From: Bugula neritina
Lineage: Eukaryota > Bryozoa > Gymnolaemata > Cheilostomatida > Bugulidae
DNA length: 64,000 nucleotides
NCBI GenBank assembly: GCA_964035545.1
Contig: OZ037772.1
Span: forward strand, 10,183,318-10,247,317
Direction: 5' to 3'
The notes below the pieces were generated by a model that was not told the DNA's origin, did no database searches, and was given only the letters and a program-made list of their open reading frames with translations. Shown here piece by piece: positions 42,748 through 54,432 of this stretch. The position numbers were made by a program, and so were the translations under genes. Numbering within the stretch: position 1 is the stretch's first letter; each line of letters opens with the position of its first letter.

Positions 42748-43955
42748 CTTTGTTAAATGTACGAATTTGATCAGCTGTAGTAGCCTTCGCTTGATAAATA
42801 CTCTACCCTCTACCCTCTACAAATTGTGAAACTGGCTTAGGTAAATATTTAGAGGCAACTTTAGGCTATTTAGAGTACATAAAGGTCGTTTCTAACACGA
42901 GTATATCGGCAACTACCCGGCGTCTTTAAAGACGCAAATAGTTGTGTATTATGTAATACGCGCATTTAGGTAGAGCATAACTCCTTCTTATTTGCGCAGA
43001 GGCGAGTCAAATAGTGCACTAGCTCCGGTGTAATGTAAGATTATCCCAATAAACTAAAACTTCTTATAGTTTTAAATTGTAATTATAGTTCAATGATTAT
43101 ACCCTTTGAGGAGCATTCTCTGTAATGATCATATATCAATAAACACAGTAGAATCTCAGATCAAAATAATAATAATAGCTATAGCTATAATAGTTTAGGA
43201 TTTATACTATAAAGCGAGTTTATGATAGGTTTATTAATTGGTGTATTTTTTATCAGCAACCAGAGAAAGTTGATAAAATACATCCAGCTGAATTTGTAGC
43301 CCAAGTTTAATTAATGAAGGATGTCATGAACCCCTTGAGATCTTCAATCTCAATTCGCAAAAGAACCATTAGTATATAAAATTTATAAACAAATGTGTAA
43401 ATAAATTGTGTAAATTAACAAAATTATAAATATACCACATAAAAAATACAATATATTCAAATTGGAAATGCATAGTTTACAAAAAATAGACCAAACATCT
43501 GTACCATATGCAATGCGCTAGGAATGAAAAATTAAAAAAATGTTATGTAAGTAATGAGAGAGTGCACAATATTCTGTTAGAAGCATGTAAATTATAGTCC
43601 AAGTTTCAAGTCAACTGGTGAATAGGAAATTAGAATGAGCAGTAATTCTATAGGGAAGGGACAGATTCAGTCTATGATCTAACCAGGGATAGTTTCTAAA
43701 GAAGAGAATTTCTCTAGCATGCCTAAAAATAGTACATGAAAGCTACAATAATAATTATACAGTGAACAACATAAGCTAATTTACATAAATCAGACTTTAG
43801 TGTGCAGAAAAAATAACATTGAAACTATATATTACATATACCCCATAACCTACGTCTTAGATTTATTCTTGATTGAAATAATATAGACTGAAAGCAAAGT
43901 ATAAGCTGCACAGCATAAATTATCTGACATAATATATATGTCTACTATACACTAC
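42748..43955. repeat. Non-coding tail of unit B
   Basis: Matches 25,631-26,811 throughout and 2,857-3,954 in part. The uninterrupted hAT target GATTATCC is at about 43,030. No conserved frame. Confidence 0.7.
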
Positions 43956-44150
43956 ACTGCACTGCACTGCACTGCACTGCACTGCACTGCACTGCACTGC
44001 ACTGCACTGCACTGCACTGCACTGCACTGCACTGCACTGCACTGCACTGCACTGCACTGCACTGCACTGCACTGCACTGCACTGCACTGCACTGCACTGC
44101 ACTGCACTGCACTGCACTGCACTGCACTGCACTGCACTGCACTGCACTGC
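43956..44150. repeat. Perfect (ACTGC)n pentamer array
   Basis: About 38 uninterrupted copies of ACTGC. Because 5 bp is not a multiple of 3, all frames translate to five-residue repeats without stops; these are not genes. Confidence 0.95.
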
Positions 44151-44436
44151 ACTATACTACACTATACTATACTGTATTATATATACTACACTATACTATA
44201 CTATATTATACTATACTATATACTTTATAATTATACTATATATACTATACTACACTATACTATACTATACTATATACTTTACTATACTATATACTATACT
44301 ATACTATACTATACTATACTATACTATACTATACTATACTATGCTGTGCTATACTATACTATACTATACTATACTATACTATACTATACTATACTATGCT
44401 ATACTATACTATACTATACTATACTATACTATACTA
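44151..44436. repeat. (ACTAT)n pentamer array
   Basis: Continues the ACTGC array with a shifted consensus ACTAT/ACTATAT, with rare ATGCT variants. Confidence 0.9.
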
Positions 44437-44503
44437 TGTGGTCCCCTTGGTCACCTTTCACCGCCGTAGACTGGCATATACTATCCTATATACTATATAA
44501 TAC

Positions 44504-44855
44504 TGTAGTGAGTAGTGCAAGTACAAATACAGGAATCGCCCTCTCCCTACTCTTGGAATACTTAGACTCTTATGTAGCAACCAATTAGCAGCTCCGGAAG
44601 ATATGCTTCCGAGTCACGTGACACTTCCCGGGTTATTAACATTATATCACGTTGTTGTAAGCGGAGGCTTGTAGTAGTAACATGTGTTAGTAGTTGACTC
44701 TTGTATAGGATAATTTGATGTGATGTTTGGTTTATGCTTTATTGTGGATAATAAATATAATTACTCGACAGCTACCTTAGTAATTGATAACAGAATAACC
44801 AGCTAGCTATACGCAAGTAAATAACTCACGCTCAGTAATTGCACAAATTACTACA
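44504..44855 (+). mobile_element. Solo LTR, second LTR family
   Basis: 352 bp, TGTAGTGAGTAG...AATTACTACA, with an exact 4-bp duplication ATAC (44,500-44,503 and 44,856-44,859). It is absent from the matching place in unit A (about 26,960). An AATAAATATAATT signal lies near 44,750. It resembles the insertion at 5,761-6,026 at both ends. No internal element of this family is in the window. Confidence 0.75.
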
Positions 44856-44859
44856 ATAC

Positions 44860-47021
44860 ACTTGTGTCTATCAATTTCTATCAGCTGAAGTGAAACTGAA
44901 CTAATAGGGTCAGTAATTGCTGTGGAAGATACGGAGTCCTACTTCATGTTTGTATTGTACTTGTTGACCATGCTTAGTAGCTCTTTCACTATCCGAACTA
45001 TATCATTATATCATTCTGCTACATTCAATGCCACTCACCACGTCTCCATGCTTCGCAATTTTGCTAATGGAGGTTTTTCATTTTGTGCAAAGGAACATTA
45101 TCAATGGAATAAAATCACAACCCATGTGCTGCATTTAGTTGATCAACAATTGCAGACGAGTAGCATCTCTCGTTGGTGGCCGGTCTCAATAGTTCAAGGT
45201 CACATGATGAACTCGTCTTAAGTTTCAATAGAATCTAAGCACACTAATTTTTAGCTCATGATCATTTATCTAATTACATATGATCAATGGCTTATTTCAA
45301 ATAGCAAGAATTTGGCATGCACAATGCACAGGACAAACTAATTGCTGAAGCAGCGTGACTTATTATCAGTGGCCGGGGTGTGGAAAATTTGGTTAGAATA
45401 CGCTATGAATTGACTACTAATATATTAGTGCTTTGTAATCCATACGCAAGAATCTATTTGATGAACATGGTGACATGGGAACATGGTGACAATGTCATTT
45501 TTCAAATGTTATATTCTACTTTAAACCGATAATTAGTTCAATCACAAAGCAAAAATTAAATGGAAAAACTATAAATATTTAGCCATTCAATTCTCAGTTT
45601 ATTTTGAAGTTCAATAGACGGCTTTCGTTGGAGCTCAATCTTATTGGTATTGATGTGTTTTTAAAAGGTGTTGCTAACTTATACTAACTTATTATAGAAC
45701 AGTAACTATCTGCAGTATCATATTGTATAGCATTGTATTGTATGTTATTGTATAGCATTGTATTGTTTTTTATTGTATAGCATTGCATTGCTTAGCATTG
45801 CACTGTTTAGCATTGTATTGTTTAGCATTGTAATGTGCTATAATTTTATTGTCGTGTTGTATTGTGTTGTGAAGCCACCACCTTTATATTATTATTTATT
45901 GTGTTTTAATATTATGTATTGTACCAAAACAGTGGAATAGTATGTTTTTATTATTGTATAGTGAACATTAAAGCGTGTAATATCCATGCAAGTAGATTAT
46001 ATGATACAACATGTTATATACTGTGTAAAATATGAGCTATATGGTATATTATAATACATAAATAGAATAAGATATACTTTTAAATACATTAATCAGAGTT
46101 GCATGATGATCATTAATGCTGAACGTAAAGACATAGTAAAAACTTTTAACTGCACAACCCTGCTAACATAGTTCTATGACATTCACTGTATACTTTTTTA
46201 ATTAGAAATACTTATACTTACAATACAACCTCAAATACTTTACTTATACATTCACCTTTTAAAACAAATCTTTCAGTTAAAAATTCCTCTCATTGGAACT
46301 GTTGTCATGTTATTTTAAATAAATATATATATGTTGTCTTAGTAAAAATTTTGATAAAAAGTTACAAGCAGGAAAAAAAGGTTGTGTTTTTGTGAAATTA
46401 AATTTCCTCACTTCAACAACCTGCTGTATTTTATGCAAACACTATACATATGAACACCTATGTATAACAGGTACAACATGTCACCCAGAACACTTAGATT
46501 GTGTATCACATGGTATAATGTTTGAAATTAAAATCACATTGCAACTAAACAGTGAAAAGATCAATACTTGAGAGACAATAAATTCAACTACCTCGAAATA
46601 AGATAACAAAAACCATTGCCAGCGGAAAAGTGGCAAGTTAAAATATTAAAGTTGTTAGACTAATTATCTGTATCTTAAGATCAATAAAGTATTCTGCTGT
46701 ATCCACACAATCCTCTGAAAGCTACAATAAACTAGTCCTGAATGAAACAGAATCTTCACAAGCAACTCATATGACTAATTGTAAGGAAACTGGAAAATCT
46801 GATTAGGGGGGAGTCATCAATTTCATTTGTGTGTCCAATCAGAATTGTGTATCTGTTCTATAGGTTTAATCATAGCAATCATAGATCTTATTGTGTACAT
46901 AGAAATTTATTGTTTGCTAACTATTGAGATATATTGATTTCTTCCGCACCAATGAAAGAGAGAGTGACTTACTAGTAAAACTTATCAAAATATATTTACT
47001 ATTTATACATTAGTTTAGTAT
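44860..47021. other. Spacer between units B and C
   Basis: The first ~170 bp match unit A (26,960-27,120); the rest is single-copy in this window. It contains a short degenerate array (45,700-45,840) of TTGTATAGCATTG-type repeats. No supported gene: the frame at 44,922-45,221 is not conserved in unit A. Confidence 0.5.
45700..45840. repeat. Degenerate ATTGTATAGC array
   Basis: Eight or so imperfect copies of TAGCATTGTATTGT in tandem. Confidence 0.7.
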
Positions 47022-47326
47022 TGTTATAGTTTTCAGATTTAGGGTTGATGTGTCACCAAGAGAGTCTATTTATCACTAGAGAAACTTCACCAGTTAAGTC
47101 GAGTAGATATCGTTATATTTAATACAAGAATACATAATAAAAATCCAATGTACAACAGTAATGATACGCACGTCTATTTAGTTTACAGCACTATCCTCAA
47201 CTGAGCTAGTAGCGCGAAGCGGCTACTATTACTTATAAAACAACCTAGCTAATTGGCTAATACATTGTTCCGGGTCAATACGCAACCTTGCGTATTGTGT
47301 TGCTGGTAGCTCCACGAGCCACCACA
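47022..47326 (-). repeat. 3' LTR of gypsy element 2
   Basis: 305 bp, TGTGGTGG...TATAACA on the minus strand, preceded by the polypurine tract GGAGGGGGCAG (rc of 47,327-47,337). Confidence 0.93.
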
Positions 47327-47597
47327 CTGCCCCCTCCAGCAGAAAGCCCACTTTCTGATAAAATAAACTCACATAAAAAAACGTATACTTCGGGGGGGGG
47401 GTAAGAGAACAGTATAAAAGTATATACAAAAAAAAACAACAACTGATAAAAAAAATATACAGGTATATATAACGTGCACACTAAGTAATAAGCAAGAGAA
47501 GGTCCTATCTACATGTAGAGTACGTGCCACCATTACGGTAGGGAATGCCACAGAGAGGTAGGGGAATGAGTAGTATGGAGTTGTAGGTAGATTCGAG

Positions 47598-48727
47598 TTA
47601 ACTGCGGGCCGCACGCTTCATGCGTTTAATAGACTCCTGTAAGTATTTGAGTTCACTGGATGCTGCCTGTACCCGTGGGGCCAGCCTGTACACTTCTTGC
47701 TCCAAGTCATGCGCCCTAGCTTCTACCTCACGTAGGTTACGGGCCCAGGGGGACGAGCGAGAGGAAGTTGGTTGCCTGTGTCGTTTCCGCTCTGAGGATG
47801 GAAGAGGAGGAGGGAGTGTATACGCATTTGTGTCTACTCTCTGTAGTACGACACGAGGAAAGGTATGCGGCATGCGTATAGGACTGTGAGGTGGAGAGTT
47901 AGCAGACTGTGTAGGTTTATCTGCGGCTCCAGAGATGATGGGTAGCGGGGAAGGGAAGCCTTGCTCCAGGCGAGATAGCCGAGCTGAGTCAGTGATGAGT
48001 GGTTTGATGGCGTTGAGAAAAGCAGGATAGGATGATTCGTCTACTTCATAGACATGCCCTTGATAACACTGCATAGTACGTTGGTGCCGCAACAGGTAGT
48101 CACGATTGTAGCTATATTCTCCGCAAGGGCAGAAAGTGGTGATGTAGTGTTGCGGCAAGTGTACTTTTAGTCTGCGGTGGGTCGTGAATCGCTGTTGGCA
48201 GAGGTTGCATTCACGATTACCCTCACCTCCTTGATGGGTCCTGATCTCTCTCTCTGTGGCAGGGGTAATCCAGTTGGAGGTTGCTTCCAACTGGGGTGGC
48301 AGTTTCCTGGTGGTAGAAGTTGTTGGGGCCGGCTCTGAGTCCCACGCCATCTCTAGAGAAGGCATGCCCGGAGAGACGGGCGCGAGTGTGTCTACAAAAG
48401 TAGAATTAGTGTTAGATCGCGGTGGATCTTTACAACCTAATTCTAGTGACTGTCGACCGTTGCTAGCCTGAGAGTCACTGCTTTTGGAATGCACTCGAGG
48501 AACTGATGAATCATGTGTGGACTGACCAAGAACAGTGTCTAGCTCCAGGTCTAACAGACCATCGGCCATTACAGTGTCTTCATCGTCATTCACATGAAAC
48601 GTGGTTCCCAGTAATTCTGATTCAATCTGCTGAATTAGTTCAGAATCTACTGGCATCGAGCCCGTTTCCATGAATAGGAATACAAGACTTATACTGGCTT
48701 ACCTGGGAACTCGGTATTAATGTCCAT
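47598..48727 (-). CDS. Gypsy element 2 ORF3: spliced C2H2 zinc-finger protein
   Basis: The model has a 25-nt exon (48727-48703) with ATG and donor G|GTAAGC, joined in phase to an acceptor TTTTGTAG and a main exon 48391-47598 of about 264 codons. Both exon lengths nearly equal those of element 1. An unspliced version with its own ATG at 48671 (357 codons) is also open. Features: a C-x2-C-x12-H-x3-H finger (CNLC...HLPQH), a second C-x-C-x12-H-x5-C finger (CPCGEYSYNRDYLLRH), a proline/serine linker and a C-terminal coiled coil ending in basic residues. The first exon overlaps the end of pol in another use of the same bases. The function is unknown; a DNA/RNA-binding or targeting role is inferred. 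Confidence 0.65.
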
Positions 48728-51700
48728 ACTCAACGTTCTTGGTAAGGTTGGAGCTGGTTGTGAGATACGTCTGCCTTTGGCGATGTCAGCATAAGAAAAG
48801 GCTGAGCATCGTTTCTGAGGCACGAGGTCGGAACTATTTGCTTTACGCGCATTAATTCCTCCCACTATTCCGCCCTCGCAAAAGTTGATATTTGCGTGGG
48901 GTTCACAACTCCAACATTTCATCGTACGGTTTTCCCCTAGACTTTCATGTGCGCCGCTTCTAATGCAGTCACATATGAAGTCTTTCAAATACGGTGGGGG
49001 CTTCCTCGTACGCTGTCCCCTCTCTAGGGGGGGTGACACACTTGCCGGTTCGTTAGTAGGGGCCTCTAATGGCGTCTCTACTTCACCGTTAGTGGTCACC
49101 TCTTCTTGTTCTCCGGATGGAGCCCCTCCCTCCGTGGGGGTTTGCACTTCCGGAACCGGCTCGGTTTCTGGAAGTGATGGAATTAGACTTGGCGGTGGCG
49201 GACACGCTTCTGTTGACAAAAGCTGCCGCTCCTCTCTCACCAAGTTTTCTTCCCGCGGTATGACCACTTCGTATTCAGGTCCATGCCGCCGTCGCCCGCG
49301 CGTCGTTGTCTGCCTCCTGGGCTCTAACAACGGGGGGGCTTCTCCCACTCCGTCAGGGCTAGCCCAATACGGTTTCAAGCGAGACTCATTTTGGATAGAC
49401 ACCTGTCCTGAGCGCTCAATCTTGTACGTATGATTGGGCATAGCCTCGACGACCACGTAGGGGCCTACGAACTTAGGCTTCAGCTTATCAGCCTGTCCGC
49501 GGCGCCTACGGTAATTGACCATCCACACCTTATCTCCTCTTTGATAGAGGGGTGGTTCATCGGAATCTTCGTGCCGCACCTTCCACTGCTGTTGGCGCAG
49601 TATCTCGTGTGCGGCCTTCATCCGTTCCACTAGTTCACTGGCATACTCATGGACTGAGTTATCCTGCTCTGGAATGTGATAGGTGAGATGGTCAGGGACA
49701 CGAGTCTCTCTCCCGAGCATCAAGAGGTTTGGGGTCTCACCAGTACTGGTGTGTGGGGTGCTACGGTATGCACGCATGACTTGCGGCAACACCGTATCCC
49801 ATTCCTCTTGACCTCGTCCAAGGAGGAGACTCCGGAGCGCATCACCTAGCATCCGGTTGTTGCGCTCCACCACCCCGTTACCTTGAGGGTGGTAGGGGGT
49901 GGTCCTGCTCTGATTTACTCCCCAGAGGTGGCAAAGGTCGCTCATCAGTTGAGACTGGAATTGAGCGCCTTGATCAGAGTGTATCTGTTCGGGAAGCCCA
50001 AAATAACAGAATACATGTTGGTCTAGTGCCCTGGCCACTGTTGGGGCTGATGCATCTGGGATAGCCAGAGCATCCGCCCACCTAGTAAAGTGGTCGGTTA
50101 GTACTAGGATCCAATTATTGCCTCTGGGGGTCAGGGGCATGGGTCCGACCAGGTCTACAGCGACCACTTGCCAGGGCCTACCAGCATATAGCCTCCGCCG
50201 TCCTGCTTCACCAGGGGGGCGGCTATGCTTACTGGCCTGGCAGATCTCACACTGTTTGACTCTGAGCCGGACGTCACGCTCCATCTGCGGCCAATACCAC
50301 CGGAGTCGTAATTTGGATATCACTCGCTTGACCCCTGCGTGAGCCTGCTTGTGAGTATCCCAAATCAACTCACGGCGGATGGCTGTGGGGCAGACTACCC
50401 TCTTCCTTTCCGGGTGTCTGCCGCTGGCAGCTAGCGAGATGGTTAGCAACCCATCCTGCCCGATCCGCAGCGAGTCCCAACGCTGACAGTATAGCCGGAA
50501 CTCGGCGCATCCCTGTCGTATGCGTTCCTCGCTGGGTCGTCGCCCTTCCCTTTTGGCCCGGTAGATGTCTGCCACGACTCCCGGCAGCTCTTCTTGGAGC
50601 TTCTTCAGCTCTCGAACATTACCGGCCAGTACAGGGTTGGCGCGGAGGTTTTGTACATCCTCCGGGGACTCATCAACTCTTTGCCTGAGTTGACCTTGAT
50701 CCCAGTCAAACGGTGCTCCGTGATGAGCCAGCGTCTCCAACTCGCATCGTGGGGGACCTCCATCCCTCCTCTCGATGTTGAGACACTGTTTGCAACCTCC
50801 GTCAGGTCGGCGACTCAACCCATCTGCATTGCTGTGTCTCTTGCCCGGTCGGTGTTCGATCCGGTACGAGAATTCAGCTAGGATTTCGAGCCACCGGGCG
50901 ACCTGACTGGAGGGCTCTGCTCTCCTGCACAACCAGATCAGCGAGGCATGATCCGTACGCAGCCGGAACTTCCTGCCATATAGGTATGGTCTGAAGTGCT
51001 TCACTGACTTGATTACTGCCAGCAGCTCCTTGCGGGTAGTGCAGTAATTTCGTTCAGCGGGAGAGAGAGACTTGCTGTAGTAGGCTACTACTACTTCTCG
51101 GCCTTCCTGCACTTGCGACAGCACAGCGCCAACATTCTGGTCACTGGCGTCTGTGTCTAGGATGTACTCCAGAGTGGGGTCTGGGTAGGCCAAGATGGGC
51201 GCCGTTAGGAGGCAGCCCTTGAGGCGGTCGAACGCTTCTTGTTCGACTGGAGTCCACTGCCACGTCACTCCCTTTGCGGTAAGCCGGTTTAACGGCTGGG
51301 CTATGCCCGCAAAGTCTGGTATGTATTGCCTGTAATACCCTACCAGCCCCAAGAAAGCCCGGAGTCCGGTCAAGTCTTGGGGGGTGACCCAGTCTTCTAC
51401 TGCCCGTACCTTTTCGGGATCCGTTGCCACGCCGTTTCGACCGACAACGTGCCCCAGGTACTTGACCTCCGGCTGCAATAGAGCGCACTTGGAAGGTTTG
51501 AGCTTAAGACCGGCACCTCGGAGTCTCTCGAAAACCTCCTGCAGACGACTGACATGTGTCTCGAAGTCTGGAGAGATTACGATGACATCATCGAGGTAGA
51601 CCAGCAGTGTCTTCCAATGGAGTCCGCTAAGGACTTGTTCCATCAGCCTCTGGAAGGTGGCTGGGGCGGAGGTTAACCCGAAGGGCAGCACCTTCCACTT

Positions 51701-53049
51701 CCACAAACCGTCCCGTGTGATAAACGCCGCTTTCTCCTGGGCGTCGGGACTCAGAGGAACCTGCCAATAGCCGCTTAGCAAGTCTAACGTACTGAAGTAC
51801 TTGCTGCCGGCTAGGGCGTCCAATGACTCGTCAATACGAGGTAGAGGGTAGGCGTCCTGTATGGTTACGCTATTGAGTTTGCGGTAGTCCACACAGAACC
51901 GCCAACTGCACTATGGGCGGGCTCTATCAGTCCCCGGTCCAGAAGATCCCGTACTTGTCGGCTAACCTCCTTCTCTTTCTCCGGCCCCAGCCTGCGCGTG
52001 GGCTGCCGGACAGGGACTGTCCCTGCAGTCAGCGGTATTTCGTGTCTGACAATTCCAGTCAGTCCCACGTCATTCTCCCCGCTGCTGAACACATCACCGT
52101 AGTCGCGTAGTAACTTGGCCATAGCTTGGCGTTCTCTGTTACTCGCGCAGCCGCCACTGGCTGTTTCGTATAACTCCCGGAGATGTGTCGGGACTGCCCC
52201 TCGTCCCTGAATAGGGTGTCGAGGGGGTGCCTCCGTCGCGTCACCCAGCGACGGGCCCACGTCCTCTTCCTGGACGGAATGGAACCGGCCCAGCATTGAC
52301 CCAGCTGGGAGTTCAATGGGCTCGGTAAAGGGGTTGACGCACTGCACTAAGACCTCCCCTCGCTCAGTTAGTCGGTTTAAACTACTGGCGAGTTGGATCT
52401 TTTCGTGCGCGCTTTCAACGACCCCGAGCCTGGCTATCCGGTTGCTGTTCACTCGGCAGTGGATAGTAGCTCTGGAGCGTCCGGGTACGGTGCAGTTCCG
52501 AACTACCTGAACACCGCCCACCAGAGGACGCCCAAACTTATCCACACAGGCGAGTTCTCGCCTGCCCATCAGCACCACCGACTTACTAAAATCTATTCGG
52601 CACTGGTGTTGCTTCAAGAAGGGCATGCCGAGGATAGCATCTTCCTCCAGTTGACCTATGATAAAGGTCTCTTGTACAGCCTGATCTCGGACACGCCCAG
52701 GGAGCTCGATAATACCATAAAAGGGGATACATGACCCGTCTGCCAGGGTGCCATGTTTTCCAGTATACGGTCGTACTCTATCCCTGTCCCGGCGGGGCAG
52801 TGCCTCAAAGACTCTACGGCTGAGAAGGTTGGTAGTACAACCGGAGTCGAGCAGGAAAGTGACGGCGTTGCCGGCCACCTTTCCGGGTAGGAAGTAGCTC
52901 TCTCCATGTGGTTGTACTTTCACCCCCCCCGCATGTGCTGTCCTGGTTTGACAGGACGGCGGGGGTTCCACCCGTGGTTTACGGGGCTTCCGGCGGCGAG
53001 GTTGGTGCCGGCGGGGTTTGGGCCTCTCCACTGGGCCTTTTGGCTCCAT
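48689..53049 (-). pseudogene. Gypsy element 2 pol, inactivated by a 40-bp deletion in RT
   Basis: The first part, 53049-51865, carries the protease (DSGCTTNLLS) and the start of RT. The second, 51892-48689 (about 1,067 codons), carries the rest of RT with LVYLDD, RNase H, H2C2 zinc region, integrase core and C-terminus. Between them, near 51,908, about 40 bp present in element 1 (16,465-16,505) are missing. This shifts the frame and removes the conserved VRKKDGSW block. The two G runs that are frameshifted in element 1 are in frame here. The protease frame is open further upstream towards gag. Element 2 is thus nearly complete but cannot make a full RT. Confidence 0.9.
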
Positions 53050-53222
53050 TTCAGTGGCGGGCTCCTCCTCCCGAGGTAACCGGTGAAACCGGTTAGCGAG
53101 TGGCAGGGAAAAGGTACTGGGCCGTTGTGCGGGCCTACTAGTCCTGCGTGGTACCTGCCACTCGGGTAGAATGTTCCGCCGGGTCCGTACGGACAGACGA
53201 CGGCGTGTTCCACCATACTCCT

Positions 53223-54092
53223 TTAGTTGCGGCCCGCGGGGAGGGAGAGTGTCCGCGGGCCGTGACAGTTTAACGCCCCCTGGTATTGGGGTCGTCCTTT
53301 CTGTCCCTGGTCCTGATCAGCGCTACTCCAGCCTTGCCCCACAGGTGTTGGGGGCATCCGCAAGGCCTGACCGGGGCCAGCACCGGCCAGAATGGTCACC
53401 AATTGTCCCAGCATCTCTACCATACGGTCCACTTCGGCTTCCAGTGGGAGGGCTTCGGAGCTTGTCGTAGCCCGAGCAGCGCTGACTCCAACTACTGGTG
53501 GGTTCCGTTGTGCTCGATGCATTTGGGTAGCCAACAGGTAAGCTTCTCCAGCCTCCAGGGCATCCTCTATTCTGGTTATCCCTTTAGCTCGTAGGTGATG
53601 GTCTAGGCCCAGGTCGTTTAGGGACTGGACAAAGGCGTCATAGGTGTAACGCTCTTGGTGTTGTGCTGGCAGATCGCTATATGCAATCTGCGCCAGCTTC
53701 TTCACCGTCGCGGCATGTTCTTGTAGCGAGGTCCGCGGGGTGCGGCACAATCTCTCCAGCTTGGTCCTGGCGTCTATGACGGAGGTGCCAAAACGGGCCC
53801 GCAGCGCAGCCAGTATGCCGTCTACGTCCGTTCCCACTCCGTACGGCTTGGCTTGCTCCGTCACCGCCCTCCGCAATTTGATAAGGGCCACTCTATGCGG
53901 CCATTGAGCAACTTCCATTACCTCTCTAAATTCTTGTATAAATTGTTCGACATCTTCCGACCCAGTAAAGGTGGGAGCTTTCAAGCAATGTCTATAAGCT
54001 TCTTCTCCTTCACGATTCACAGGATTAACAGCATTTCTACGCTCACCTTCTACTGGGGGTGGTTGCATTCTAGCATGTTCAGTCTCCATCTT
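53223..54092 (-). CDS. Gypsy element 2 gag
   Basis: One open frame of about 290 codons starting at the ATG (54092) after the primer binding site. The capsid-like part (FTGSEDVEQFIQEF, ALRARFGTS, RYTYDAFV) aligns with element 1 gag. The C-terminal part aligns to the zinc-knuckle region of element 1 but has no CCHC cysteines. Loss of the knuckle, or degeneration of this region, is possible. The product would form the particle. Confidence 0.85.
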   Translation of the reverse strand, partial: KMETEHARMQPPPVEGERRNAVNPVNREGEEAYRHCLKAPTFTGSEDVEQFIQEFREVMEVAQWPHRVALIKLRRAVTEQAKPYGVGTDVDGILAALRARFGTSVIDARTKLERLCRTPRTSLQEHAATVKKLAQIAYSDLPAQHQERYTYDAFVQSLNDLGLDHHLRAKGITRIEDALEAGEAYLLATQMHRAQRNPPVVGVSAARATTSSEALPLEAEVDRMVEMLGQLVTILAGAGPGQALRMPPTPVGQGWSSADQDQGQKGRPQYQGALNCHGPRTLSLPAGRN

Positions 54093-54103
54093 TGATATAC
54101 ACA

Positions 54104-54122
54104 AATCCCACTGCTGCCACCA
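54104..54122 (-). promoter_or_regulatory. Primer binding site of element 2 (tRNA-Leu type)
   Basis: TGGTGGCAGCAGTGGGATT, one base after the 5' LTR, identical over 18 bases to element 1. Confidence 0.75.
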
Positions 54123-54123
54123 C

Positions 54124-54428
54124 TGTTATAGTTTTCAGATTTAGGGTTGATGTGTCACCAAGAGAGTCTATTTAACACTAGAGAAACTTCACCAGTTAAG
54201 TCGAGTAGATATCGTTATATTTAATACAAGAATACATAATAAAAATCCAATGTACAACAGTAATGATACGCACGTCTATTTAGTTTACAGCACTATCCTC
54301 AACTGAGCTAGTAGCGCGAAGCGGCTACTATTACTTATAAAACAACCTAGCTAATTGGCTAATACATTGTTCCGGGTCAATACGCAACCTTGCGTATTGT
54401 GTTGCTGGTAGCTCCACGAGCCACCACA
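54124..54428 (-). repeat. 5' LTR of gypsy element 2
   Basis: 305 bp, one mismatch to the 3' LTR. Confidence 0.93.
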
Positions 54429-54432
54429 GTAT

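Larger units (their letters stand above)
47022..54428 (-). mobile_element. Full-length Ty3/gypsy LTR retrotransposon, element 2
   Basis: 7,407 bp with 305-bp LTRs differing at one base (TTTATCAC versus TTTAACAC). A 4-bp target duplication GTAT is seen (47,018-47,021 and 54,429-54,432). Gene order is as in element 1: gag, pol, third zinc-finger ORF. LTRs, gag, protease front and ORF3 are clearly diverged from element 1, while the pol core is almost identical. Base composition is GC-rich compared with the host. Confidence 0.93.

Noticed and set aside
43920-44588. Long open frames in several phases on both strands (QCSAV and HCTAL repeats)
   Set aside because: Produced by the ACTGC pentamer, which has no stop in any frame; the plus frame runs into ACTAT repeats and a solo LTR.
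44922-45221. A 99-codon plus frame starting [10 protein letters not shown]
   Set aside because: The matching unit A sequence (27,028 onward) keeps only the start before the insertion, and no domain or splice context supports it.
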